Of a stretch of DNA of 13,969 nucleotides, positions 1 to 7,500 are shown piece after piece. Source of the stretch: Coriobacteriales bacterium (GTDB taxonomy: Bacteria; Actinomycetota; Coriobacteriia; Coriobacteriales; UBA8131). Numbering within the stretch: the stretch's first letter is position 1; every line of letters begins with the position of its first letter. The notes under the pieces were generated by a model. That model had not been told where the DNA came from. It saw only the letters and a program-made list of their open reading frames with translations, and made no database searches. The position numbers and the translations under genes are program-made. The DNA lies in the NCBI GenBank assembly GCA_031254905.1, contig JAIRTN010000061.1, positions 1 through 13,969 on the forward strand, given 5' to 3'.

Positions 1-120
1 CTTGCCGGCCTCAATGCGACTAATGGTAGACGCAGGCACACCGGCCAAATCCGCCAATGAGTTCATCGAAAGAAGTCGCGAAGTCCTGATGCCCGCTACC
101 ATGTCTGCCGCTGTTTCCAT
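1..120 (-). CDS. XRE-family HTH transcriptional regulator (partial, N-terminus only)
   Basis: Forty codons are visible before the gene runs off the left edge. The translation begins METAADMVAGIRTSR and continues into a helix-turn-helix of the lambda-repressor/HTH_3 type: SLADLAGVPASTISRIEAGK (residues 21-40), where the recognition helix S-T-I-S-R-I-E-x-G-K is typical of XRE proteins. The ATG at 118-120 was chosen because a -10 hexamer ends six bases upstream and nothing like a Shine-Dalgarno site is present, which suggests leaderless translation. It is divergent from the methyltransferase at 280. A DNA-binding regulator or an antitoxin of the HigA type are both possible, since the C-terminus and the next gene are outside the window. 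Confidence 0.85.
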   Translation of the reverse strand, partial: METAADMVAGIRTSRLLSMNSLADLAGVPASTISRIEAGK

Positions 121-126
121 ACGCAA

Positions 127-155
127 ATCATAGCAGTATTATTGCGTATACGCAA
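127..155 (-). promoter_or_regulatory. Promoter of the leftward XRE gene, predicted leaderless
   Basis: On the minus strand TTGCGT (complement of 150-155) is followed after exactly 17 bp by TATGAT (complement of 127-132, five of six matches to TATAAT). The expected start site, about seven bases after the -10, falls on the A of the ATG at 120, so the mRNA would have little or no leader. Leaderless mRNAs are common in Actinomycetota. The -35 lies inside the 18-bp palindrome at 140-157. Confidence 0.6.
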
Positions 156-157
156 TA
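140..157. promoter_or_regulatory. 18-bp perfect palindrome, likely operator
   Basis: TATTGCGTATACGCAATA reads the same on both strands. It covers the -35 of the leftward XRE promoter. A half-site, TACGCAAA (119-126), recurs over the start codon. The position suggests that a dimeric HTH protein, probably the XRE product itself, binds here to repress its own gene; this is inference. Confidence 0.6.
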
Positions 158-173
158 TACGTGTGCAAAGTGG

Positions 174-197
174 GGGCGCTTAACGAGGGCGCTTAAC
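174..197. repeat. 11-bp direct repeat in the divergent intergenic region
   Basis: GGGCGCTTAAC occurs at 174-184 and again at 187-197, 13 bp apart. It lies between the palindromic operator and the methyltransferase. A TATATT (206-211) just downstream could be a -10 for the methyltransferase, but no good -35 accompanies it. The repeat could be a regulator site or a simple duplication. Confidence 0.5.
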
Positions 198-279
198 CGG
201 CAACTTATATTCCTCCCACCCCTCAACGCTGATACCATGGTGAGTAGCGAGTTTGGAGCGCGAAGGGGAAGGTATCAGA

Positions 280-1083
280 ATGTATGGTGATGAGTTCGGG
301 GCTGAACAGGGCCAGCAAAGCGCCCCAATCCACGAAACGCCAAAGGACATTGCGGCTACCGCCGAGGCGAGCAAGCAGGTTCAAGAGATGACCGTGGAAG
401 AAGAAGCGCAAACTTCGGCGCAGGCGCGGCGGTCGTTTGAGGAAATGATTAACCAGCAAAAGGCGCGACAAGAAGGAGGGTGCGTACACGGGCATCACGG
501 CGGCGGCCACGGCCACCACGCGCGCAACCACCACGCCTGTCCCCCGGAGGTGGCCAACGTGCTTTTCTCACCGGAACGGCTCAAATTTCACAATCCCCAA
601 GAACTGATGCAGCCCTATCTAGCCACGGGCATGACGGCCATCGACATAGGCTGCGCCAAAGGCTTCTTTACCATACCAATGCTGGAATTAGTGGGGCAAA
701 ACGGCAAGGTTGTGGCCATCGATTCACAACCCACAATGCTGGAGGCGCTGAGACACAACGTCAGCGATGAGCAGGCCCAGCACCTGATAACACTGCCATG
801 CTCAGAAGACGATTTCAAGGCTCAGGACTACGCCGGGCAGGCGGACTTCGTACTGATGTTTTGGATGCTTCACGAGATAGAATACACCGCGCGCGCCGTG
901 CGCCAAGCCGCCTCCCTGCTTAAACCGGGCGGCGCGCTGATGCTCACCGAACCAAGTTTCAGGGTCAGTCGGCAAAATTTCGAAACCTGCGTCGACCTCT
1001 TTGTCGCCGAGGGGCTCGAAATGGCTGCGGAGCCAAACATCTGGTCGAGCTACGGTGCGGTACTTCGCGCTACACGCACATAG
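280..1083 (+). CDS. Class I SAM-dependent methyltransferase with His-rich metal-binding-like segment
   Basis: A 267-residue soluble protein. The first 67 residues are acidic, Gln/Glu-rich and probably disordered. Residues 68-87 hold eight histidines between two cysteines (C68...HGHHGGGHGHH...HHAC87). The methyltransferase fold follows: motif I IDIGCAKGFFTIPM (121-134), the acidic loop after beta-2 VAIDSQ (145-150), FWMLHEI (194-200) and post-motif LKPGGALMLTEP (214-225). The layout CP-x(n)-PYL-x-x-GM-x-x-IDIGC-x-x-GFFTIPM matches an uncharacterised family of class I methyltransferases with a conserved CP ahead of the fold; the substrate is unknown. Motif I has A in place of the usual second Gly. 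The ATG at 280 is preferred over the in-frame TTG at 253 because AAGGGGAAGG sits eight bases ahead of it. It is convergent with mraY, 95 bp apart, and no U-tract terminator lies in that gap. Confidence 0.85.
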   Translation: MYGDEFGAEQGQQSAPIHETPKDIAATAEASKQVQEMTVEEEAQTSAQARRSFEEMINQQKARQEGGCVHGHHGGGHGHHARNHHACPPEVANVLFSPERLKFHNPQELMQPYLATGMTAIDIGCAKGFFTIPMLELVGQNGKVVAIDSQPTMLEALRHNVSDEQAQHLITLPCSEDDFKAQDYAGQADFVLMFWMLHEIEYTARAVRQAASLLKPGGALMLTEPSFRVSRQNFETCVDLFVAEGLEMAAEPNIWSSYGAVLRATRT

Positions 1084-1178
1084 ACGCTGTCACTTCCTCT
1101 GCTCAGGGGAGCATGTGAGGATGAGCAGGCATGCGGGAATGAGGGTTGCGACGGGGGTATCCCTATTTATCTTTGTAT

Positions 1179-2231
1179 TTAGAGGCTTTGGTAGAAGAAA
1201 AGGGCGAAGCCGATACAGGCGAGAAGCGCGGTTACTATCCAGAAGCGGATGACGAGCTTGGCCTCTGACCAGCCTTTTTGCTCGAAATGGTGATGGAGAG
1301 GTGCCATGAGAAACACGCGTTTGCGGGTGAGCCTGAAGTAGCCGACCTGAATCATGACGCTGAGCGCTTCGACGACGAAGATGCCGCCGACGACAAGCGA
1401 AACGACTTCGGTCTTTGTCATGACGGCGATGCCGGCGAAGGCGGCGCCGAGGGCGAGCGAACCGGTGTCGCCCATGAAGATGTCCGCCGGATGCGCGTTG
1501 AACCAGAGGAAGGCAACGCAGGCACCGGTGACGGCCGCGGCGAAAAGCGCTGTGTTGAGTTGGTCGGCGCGATAGGCGATGGCCGCCATGACCACCATGG
1601 CTATCATGACGGTTCCGCCCGCAAGGCCATCGAGGCCGTCGGTGAGGTTGACCGCGTTGGACATGCCAGCCATGAGAAGGAATACGAAGCCGACGTAGAG
1701 CCAAGGGATGGAGAAACTTGCGCCCTCACCCAGCGGGATGACGGTCGTGAGGATGCCGAGGTTTATCGTTGGGAGGAAGGGGATGGTGATGGTAGGCTGA
1801 ATGCCGACGAGGTTGACGGCGGCGAGGCAGAAACTGACGGAGATGAACGTGAGACATATCATTTTTGCGTTGGGGCGAAGGCCGAGTGAGCGGTCGCGCA
1901 CAACTTTGGAGAGGTCGTCGACGAGGCCCATGATGCCCGTGAGCAAGGTGGCGCCACAGATGAGCAGCAAAGAGAGCATGTTTGTCTGCGTGCTTGACTT
2001 GGCGAGTATCAGCACCGTTATGATGACGGAAGCGAGGATGACGGCGCCGCCCATGGTTGGCGTACCCTGTTTGACAAGGTGGCGCTGCGGGCCGTCGGCG
2101 CGGATTTGCTGCCCTATCTGACGGAAGCGAAGAACCCGTATCCAGAGGGGCAGCAGGAGCATGGTTATCGCCATGGAGATGAAGATGGCGAGGAACACTT
2201 GAAACGTCGGGTATGTGGCAAAACCAATCAT
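1179..2231 (-). CDS. mraY: Phospho-N-acetylmuramoyl-pentapeptide-transferase MraY
   Basis: Integral membrane enzyme that moves phospho-MurNAc-pentapeptide from UDP onto undecaprenyl phosphate, giving lipid I at the inner face of the membrane. The 350 residues match the usual family length and contain about ten hydrophobic spans. Diagnostic motifs are present: GTPTMGG (56-62), the Mg-binding DDLSK (105-109), NAVNLTDGLDGLAGG (192-206), FNAHPADIFMGDTGS (244-258) and the periplasm-distal APLHHHFEQKGWSE (310-323). Its ATG overlaps the murF stop as ATGA, so translation is probably coupled. It is the last dcw gene here: the stop faces the convergent methyltransferase instead of murD. Confidence 0.97.
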   Translation of the reverse strand: MIGFATYPTFQVFLAIFISMAITMLLLPLWIRVLRFRQIGQQIRADGPQRHLVKQGTPTMGGAVILASVIITVLILAKSSTQTNMLSLLLICGATLLTGIMGLVDDLSKVVRDRSLGLRPNAKMICLTFISVSFCLAAVNLVGIQPTITIPFLPTINLGILTTVIPLGEGASFSIPWLYVGFVFLLMAGMSNAVNLTDGLDGLAGGTVMIAMVVMAAIAYRADQLNTALFAAAVTGACVAFLWFNAHPADIFMGDTGSLALGAAFAGIAVMTKTEVVSLVVGGIFVVEALSVMIQVGYFRLTRKRVFLMAPLHHHFEQKGWSEAKLVIRFWIVTALLACIGFALFFYQSL

Positions 2232-3778
2232 CCCGTTACCTCCCCTTCCTGTTGGTTGGTATTGGGAACGCTGGGGGTGGCGGGGGCCTCCTCGGGGGTA
2301 GCAGCAGTCGCGGGGATGGCGGGAGCGTCGACGTCCGCGGGGCTGGTGGGCCGAGCATCCTGTACAAGATGTTCAACAACGCGCTCAAGCCCCATGAAAC
2401 GCGATGCCTTCACCAGTATGACGGGCGAACTCGCGCGCAATACGTCGAGTGTGGCAAGCGCGTCATCGATGCTTAAGCAACTGATGATGTCTGCTTCGTC
2501 CATACCTGCCTTACGCGCACCCTGTGCGTAATGAACGGCGAGTTCGCCGATGGTGATGAGTGCGTCGATGGCGTTGTGCTGGACAATCTCCCCAACGCCT
2601 TCGTGCAAGGCTACCTCATCGGCGCCCAACTCTCCCATATCGCCGAGGACGGCAACGTGGGGATGCGCGCGTTTAAGCTGTCCAAAGAGTTCCAGCGCAG
2701 CACGCATCGAATCGGGGTTCGCGTTGTAGGTGTCATCGATGAGGAAGCTGCCGTCATCGAGGGTATAGCTGACTTGACGCATCGGCGGAGGTGGCGCGGA
2801 TTCAAGAGCGGCGATGAGTGTAGACGGCTCGACCCCGAGGCTGAGGCCGACCGCCGCGGCCGCCAGCGCGTTGTAGACCGAGTGCTTTCCTCGTAGATTG
2901 AGGGTGACGCGCCGGGGATAGCCGTCCTGCAACCAGAGGTCGAAACTGGGACGGCCCTCATCGTCGTATTCGATGTGTGCCGCGCGGATGTCGTTGTGCG
3001 AGCCGAGCCCAAAAAGCTGGACACGGATGTCGCGCTCGGAGGTTTGGGCCAACTCGCGGATACGCGGGGTCCAGACATCGTCGCCATTAAGGATGGCGAT
3101 ACCCTGCCCAGCGGGCAGGGCAGTGATGAGTTCTGCCTTTGCTTGGGCGACCTTGTCCTTATCCCCCAGCAATTCAAGATGCACGGAGCCGATGTTGGTG
3201 ACGACGCCGATGTGCGGGCGGGCGATGGCGGCCAACTGTGCTATTTGGCCTAGACCCCGCATTGCCATTTCGACGACGAGTACCTCGGTTGAAGGCGACG
3301 CGGAAAGCACGCTTGCCGGCAGACCTATCTCGTTGTTGCGGTTTCCCATTGAGGCGACGGTGAGAAAGGCTTTTTCGACGACGGCGGCGATGAGGGCCTT
3401 TGTGCTGGTCTTGCCGCTGGAACCCGTGACGCCCACGACCTTGGCACTCAACCGCTCGCGCCATGCCGCGGCGAGGCGCTGCAGGGCGAGTTGCCCGTCT
3501 GGGACGTAGAGCAAAGCCGCGCGGTGGCGCGTGGCGGCGAGGCGCTGTGCCTCGGTGGGTTGGCGAGAGGCGATGACGACGGCCGCGCCCTTCTCGAAGG
3601 CCGTGATGATGAAGTCGTTGCCGTCGACGCGCTCGCCGGGCAGGGCCACAAAAAGCGCGTCGCGCCAGAGGGTGCGGGAATCCCAGCTAATCTTTTGGAT
3701 GGAGCGCTGCGTGTCGCGCGCGGGAACGATGGTGAGTGCTTGGGAGAAGGCCGTAATCTCGGCGATGCTCAGTTGCAT
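2228..3778 (-). CDS. murF: UDP-N-acetylmuramoyl-tripeptide--D-alanyl-D-alanine ligase MurF
   Basis: Cytoplasmic ATP-dependent ligase that adds D-Ala-D-Ala to UDP-MurNAc-tripeptide. From the ATG at 3778 it is 516 residues. An N-terminal UDP-substrate domain (1-112) is followed by the ATPase core with P-loop TGSSGKTS (118-125), the MurF hallmark NNEIGLP (148-154), then TYNANPDSM (350-358), VLGDMGELG (377-385) and VLVKASRFMGLE (454-465). The last 40 or so residues (477-516) are a Pro/Ala/Thr-rich tail beyond the normal fold. The start was placed at 3778 because GGAGGA lies six bases ahead of it; the longer open frame to 3868 only adds Gly/Arg-rich sequence antisense-like to murE. It overlaps the murE stop by 10 nt and mraY by 4 nt. 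Confidence 0.96.
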   Translation of the reverse strand: MQLSIAEITAFSQALTIVPARDTQRSIQKISWDSRTLWRDALFVALPGERVDGNDFIITAFEKGAAVVIASRQPTEAQRLAATRHRAALLYVPDGQLALQRLAAAWRERLSAKVVGVTGSSGKTSTKALIAAVVEKAFLTVASMGNRNNEIGLPASVLSASPSTEVLVVEMAMRGLGQIAQLAAIARPHIGVVTNIGSVHLELLGDKDKVAQAKAELITALPAGQGIAILNGDDVWTPRIRELAQTSERDIRVQLFGLGSHNDIRAAHIEYDDEGRPSFDLWLQDGYPRRVTLNLRGKHSVYNALAAAAVGLSLGVEPSTLIAALESAPPPPMRQVSYTLDDGSFLIDDTYNANPDSMRAALELFGQLKRAHPHVAVLGDMGELGADEVALHEGVGEIVQHNAIDALITIGELAVHYAQGARKAGMDEADIISCLSIDDALATLDVLRASSPVILVKASRFMGLERVVEHLVQDARPTSPADVDAPAIPATAATPEEAPATPSVPNTNQQEGEVTG

Positions 3779-5442
3779 GAGGTGTCCTCCGTTGTGGGTT
3801 TCGGCACTGAGCCCGCGTGGCCCGCCAGAGGCGCCGTCGCGCCCTCCGTCGCCGCCGCGTTCCCCCAACGCCCCGCGTCAACAAGGGCCCGCAGTTCCTC
3901 AGCCGCAACCACGCGGTCATCAAAGTCGAGAACCTTATCCCCCACAAGCTGATAATCCTCGTGCCCCTTACCGGCGATGAGAACAAGGTCGCCCGGCTCG
4001 GCTGCGGCAAGGGCGCGAGCAATGGCGGCACGCCGCGACGGTTCAACCTCGTAGCGACCCTCGCCGCCTTTCATACCGGGCAAAATGTCATCGATGATAG
4101 AAAGCGGGTCCTCAGTGCGGGGGTTGTCGCTCGTGACGATGGCATAGTCGGCCGCCAGCGCGGCAGCGCCCATGAGAGGGCGCTTGGTGGCGTCGCGGTC
4201 GCCGCCGCAGCCAAAGACTATCAGCGTGCGAGCGCGTTTGATTTCCTCAAGCGCGTTGAGCGCCTTTACGATGGAATCCGGGGTGTGTGAGTAATCGACA
4301 AAGACCCCGAGGGGCGGCTGCTGCGGGTCATCAGCGGCAAGGCCCTGCGCCGATACGCGCTCAAGGCGCCCGGGTATCTGAGGAGAAAGGGCAAGCGCGC
4401 CTTGTATCTCCTCCCAAGAAAAACCAAGAACGGATGCCGTGGCGGCGGCAAGCAGAATATTGCTCACGTTGAAGCCGCCAATGAGGGGATAGCTGAGCGG
4501 AAAGTCGCCCTCGGGCGTGATGAGCACGAGAGAGGTGCCATCCGCCTGATAGTCGACCTTATCCACACTTATCTGGGCCTCCGGTGAAAACCCGCAGGTC
4601 ACGACCCCAAACCCAGCCTTCTCGCAGCGGCTGGCGAGCCGTTGCCCATAGGTGGTATCGATGTTAATCACACGGCGCGCAACAAGCGGCGAATCGAAAA
4701 GCGCGGCCTTCGCCTCGAAATACTCCTCCATGCTCCCGTGGAAATCGAGGTGGTCCTGCGTAAGATTCGAGAACGCCGCCGCCATAAACGAAACGCCGGC
4801 AACACGCTTGAGCGCAATGGCGTGGCTCGAAGCCTCCATGCAAACATGGCTGACGCCCTCATCGCGCATCTGCGCCAAAAGTCGCTGCAGGTCGAGGCTT
4901 TCCGGCGTGGTAAATTTGGAAGGGAGGCGGGCGCTACCTACGCGGGTTTCGACCGTCCCGATGAGCCCTGTGCGCCGCGATGCATCCTCAAGAGGAAGCG
5001 CCGCGCGTTGCGCAAAGGCGTAGCGGCATATCCAGTCGATGAGGTAGGTCGTCGTCGTTTTGCCGTTTGTGCCCGTGACCGCCGTGATGGCCATGTCGCA
5101 AGACGGGTTGTCGTAAAAGTCGCGTGAGATGAGCGCGAGGGCAAGCCGGGTGTCATCGAAGCGCAGTTGCGGCAAGTCCACGGGCACGGGGCGCTCGACG
5201 GCCAACACAGCGGCGCCACGAGCGGCGGCATCGGTGGCAAAATCATGCCCATCCGCCTTGATTCCCGGGACACAGAAAAACAGGTTCCCCGGCTGCACGG
5301 CGTCTGAGCGATACGCAAGGCCGGTTATCTCGCACGCGCTGAGCGCCGCGGCCGCACCAGCAGCCACGCCACCGACACCCTCAAGCCTCTCCGCAAGGTC
5401 AGCAACAAGACTGCCGAGTTTTCTGGAACCCCTAGACTTCAT
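3769..5442 (-). CDS. murE: UDP-N-acetylmuramoyl-L-alanyl-D-glutamate--2,6-diaminopimelate ligase MurE
   Basis: Cytoplasmic Mur ligase that adds the third stem-peptide residue. In 557 residues it shows P-loop TGTNGKTT (123-130), the uridine-side substrate-loop region TTPESLDL (178-185), YFEAKAALF (241-249, with the Lys that is carbamylated in the family), CGGDRDATKRPLMG (412-425), and GKGHEDYQ (491-498). DNPR at 439-442 is the meso-diaminopimelate specificity motif; lysine-adding enzymes have a different sequence there. A short insertion (about 366-378, rich in Gln/Pro/Asp) and a roughly 30-residue C-terminal tail are extra; the tail coding region overlaps the murF start. An AAGGA site precedes the ATG. 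It lies 3 nt after the ftsI stop. Confidence 0.97.
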   Translation of the reverse strand: MKSRGSRKLGSLVADLAERLEGVGGVAAGAAAALSACEITGLAYRSDAVQPGNLFFCVPGIKADGHDFATDAAARGAAVLAVERPVPVDLPQLRFDDTRLALALISRDFYDNPSCDMAITAVTGTNGKTTTTYLIDWICRYAFAQRAALPLEDASRRTGLIGTVETRVGSARLPSKFTTPESLDLQRLLAQMRDEGVSHVCMEASSHAIALKRVAGVSFMAAAFSNLTQDHLDFHGSMEEYFEAKAALFDSPLVARRVINIDTTYGQRLASRCEKAGFGVVTCGFSPEAQISVDKVDYQADGTSLVLITPEGDFPLSYPLIGGFNVSNILLAAATASVLGFSWEEIQGALALSPQIPGRLERVSAQGLAADDPQQPPLGVFVDYSHTPDSIVKALNALEEIKRARTLIVFGCGGDRDATKRPLMGAAALAADYAIVTSDNPRTEDPLSIIDDILPGMKGGEGRYEVEPSRRAAIARALAAAEPGDLVLIAGKGHEDYQLVGDKVLDFDDRVVAAEELRALVDAGRWGNAAATEGATAPLAGHAGSVPKPTTEDTSCN

Positions 5443-5445
5443 TCT

Positions 5446-7494
5446 CTATCCTTCGTTTCCCGAATATCCTCCCGGCTCAATCATGTAGCGGTTCGCGGCA
5501 AACTGCATGATGGAGGCGAACAATGGCCCGGTGGGCGCGTTGCTCTCCGCACCTGTCGGGTTGTCCATCGAGGTAATACAAACAAACTTGCTTCCCGGGT
5601 CGACAAGGAAGCCCACAAACGACACGATATATTCATCGGGCAAGTAGCCACCCTCCGGCGAAGCCTTCTGGGCGGTGCCTGTCTTGCCGGCTACCGTATA
5701 GCCATCGATTCTGGCCGCATGGCCGGTTCCGTCATCAACCACCGAGACAAGCATGCTCGTCAAATCCCTCGCGGTTTCCGGACGCATGAGCCGCTCGCTC
5801 TTATCTGAGTACGCAAAACGGTTGAGCGCCTGAGGCCGGTCGATAAGGAAGTGTGGTTGATACTTTATACCATCATTGGCAACAGCGCCATAGAAACTCG
5901 CCATCTGAAGCGGCGAGACCAGCACGCCTTGCCCAAAGGATATGTTCGCCGCCTGCACATCAGCCCATTGCTCCCAAGAATCAAGCCTGCCGATTGCCTC
6001 GCCAGAAAAGTCAACGTGCGTCGCCTCCCCAATCCCAAAATGCCTCAGATAGGCGGCGTACGTCTCGTTGCTGATTTCGTCCTTCACGAGGCTGATGCCC
6101 ACGTTACTCGACTTAGCGATGATACCCCTGAGGCTCATGGTCTCGTCGGGGCGCGGATGCGAATCGCTTATCGTGTACTCAAAAAACGTGCGCGTGGCCG
6201 GCACAAACAGCTCGTCAGCGGGTGTCATGGCACGCTCCTCAAGCACCGCCGCGGCCGTCAGCGGCTTAAAAATAGAGCCCGGCTCATAGTTATTACAAAT
6301 CGACTTCAGGGTGGTAGCGCCCTTCTCAACAGCCTCCGCCGTCAGATTCTCACGGTCCACAAGAGGCAGCGACGCCACGGCGTATATCTCGCCACTCGCC
6401 CCGTCTAACACCAGCGCGTTGCCGTTTTCTGTCTCCCGCTCTTCGCCTGCGCGCGCAAGTTCCGCCTCAAGGTATTGCTGCAAATCGATGTCTAGAGAAA
6501 CAATAATATCCTGACCATCGATGGGCGAAATCTCCTCGCGCTCGGCGCCGGGAATAGGCTGGCCACTCAAAGGCCGCCCCTCTATCCACAGCGAATACTC
6601 GGCCATCAGCTTCCCGTCGGTGCCGCGCAACACGCTGTCATACATGTGCTCCAGCCCAAACAGGCCATTGTTGTCCACGTCAACCATACCGATGACCTGC
6701 GCACCAATGGAGCCGTAGGGGTACACCCTCTTAGTATCCTTCAGGTAGTGAATTCCATAAAGTGCGGTGGTGAGGGGGACGCTACTGGAACCCCTGCCAG
6801 CCGCCCCTTCCTCAAGTTTTTCCCTCAGGGCATCGTCGCGCTCTTGGAGTTTCTCGGCCACCTCAATGTCGGCCTTCTGAATGATGTAGACGAAGGTTGT
6901 GTCCTGAATGAGTTTCTCATAGTAGTCGCTGCTCTCCCCGCCGAGTTCTTCGGCAAGGATGCGCGCCGTTGCCCGGGGGTCGGTGATTTCCCGCGGGTTT
7001 GCGTAGATGGTGATTGCGTCGACGCTTTTTGCCAGCACGTTGCCATTGCGGTCGTAAATCGTGCCGCGCTTGGCGGAGATGTCGATAGAACTCGTCCGCT
7101 GCGCCTTGGCTTCCGCGCGCAGTTCGGGCGCCGCAAAGACTTGGAGATTCAGCAACTGCCCAATCAAGAATACGGCGACGAAACAAAAGGCAATCAGCAG
7201 CTTCCAATCGCGATTGGAGCCGACGACCTTGCCGTCGCTGCCCAGCGAAACCCGGGGCGGCTTGCGCGAACCACCGGAACCACCCGAGCCGCCCGAGCCG
7301 CCAAAACCCCCGGAGCCGCCCGAACCATATATGCTTGCCTTGGGGCCTGTCTTGGAACCTGTCTTAGGGCCTGTCTTGGGATAGCTGCGGGAGTTACTTA
7401 TCCCGCTACCCGAATACGAATACGAATATGATGAAGACGGCTTCCGAGGCTGGGAGCGTTTGTATGCTTGAGCCTGTTGGTCCCGCCTGTTCAT
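5446..7494 (-). CDS. ftsI: Septal class B penicillin-binding protein / peptidoglycan D,D-transpeptidase FtsI
   Basis: A 682-residue bitopic transpeptidase that cross-links septal peptidoglycan outside the membrane with FtsW. The order is: low-complexity cytoplasmic N-terminus (1-95), one TM helix (about 98-119), the pedestal domain starting with RGTIYDRNG (143-151), then the acyl-transferase domain with S407-I-F-K410 (nucleophile), S462-S-N464 and K604-T-G606. All three active-site motifs are intact. There are no PASTA domains, unlike PBP2x of Bacillota. The N-terminus is odd: Tyr/Ser repeats (20-30), tandem (P/S)KTG repeats (39-53) and a Gly/Ser run (57-76), giving a cytoplasmic part nearly twice the usual size. 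The start codon lies 6 nt after the ftsL stop with only a weak ribosome site, suggesting coupling. Confidence 0.95.
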   Translation of the reverse strand: MNRRDQQAQAYKRSQPRKPSSSYSYSYSGSGISNSRSYPKTGPKTGSKTGPKASIYGSGGSGGFGGSGGSGGSGGSRKPPRVSLGSDGKVVGSNRDWKLLIAFCFVAVFLIGQLLNLQVFAAPELRAEAKAQRTSSIDISAKRGTIYDRNGNVLAKSVDAITIYANPREITDPRATARILAEELGGESSDYYEKLIQDTTFVYIIQKADIEVAEKLQERDDALREKLEEGAAGRGSSSVPLTTALYGIHYLKDTKRVYPYGSIGAQVIGMVDVDNNGLFGLEHMYDSVLRGTDGKLMAEYSLWIEGRPLSGQPIPGAEREEISPIDGQDIIVSLDIDLQQYLEAELARAGEERETENGNALVLDGASGEIYAVASLPLVDRENLTAEAVEKGATTLKSICNNYEPGSIFKPLTAAAVLEERAMTPADELFVPATRTFFEYTISDSHPRPDETMSLRGIIAKSSNVGISLVKDEISNETYAAYLRHFGIGEATHVDFSGEAIGRLDSWEQWADVQAANISFGQGVLVSPLQMASFYGAVANDGIKYQPHFLIDRPQALNRFAYSDKSERLMRPETARDLTSMLVSVVDDGTGHAARIDGYTVAGKTGTAQKASPEGGYLPDEYIVSFVGFLVDPGSKFVCITSMDNPTGAESNAPTGPLFASIMQFAANRYMIEPGGYSGNEG

Positions 7495-7500
7495 GCGAGC

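Noticed and set aside
1100..1113. Hairpin TGCTC-AGGG-GAGCA after the methyltransferase
   Set aside because: The stem is only 5 bp and no T tract follows on either strand, so it is not a convincing terminator.
1278..1889. 203-codon Asp/Glu-rich plus-strand frame inside mraY
   Set aside because: Antisense of a membrane protein gene gives this charged composition; no ribosome site or motif.
3779..3868. 30-codon upstream extension of murF
   Set aside because: A GGAGGA site points to the ATG at 3778, and the extension is Gly/Arg-rich sequence in an alternate frame of murE.
7336..7380. Repeated KTG triplets in the FtsI N-terminus as extra active-site motifs
   Set aside because: They are in the cytoplasmic low-complexity tail; the real KTG is at residues 604-606 in the transpeptidase domain, so the likeness is chance.
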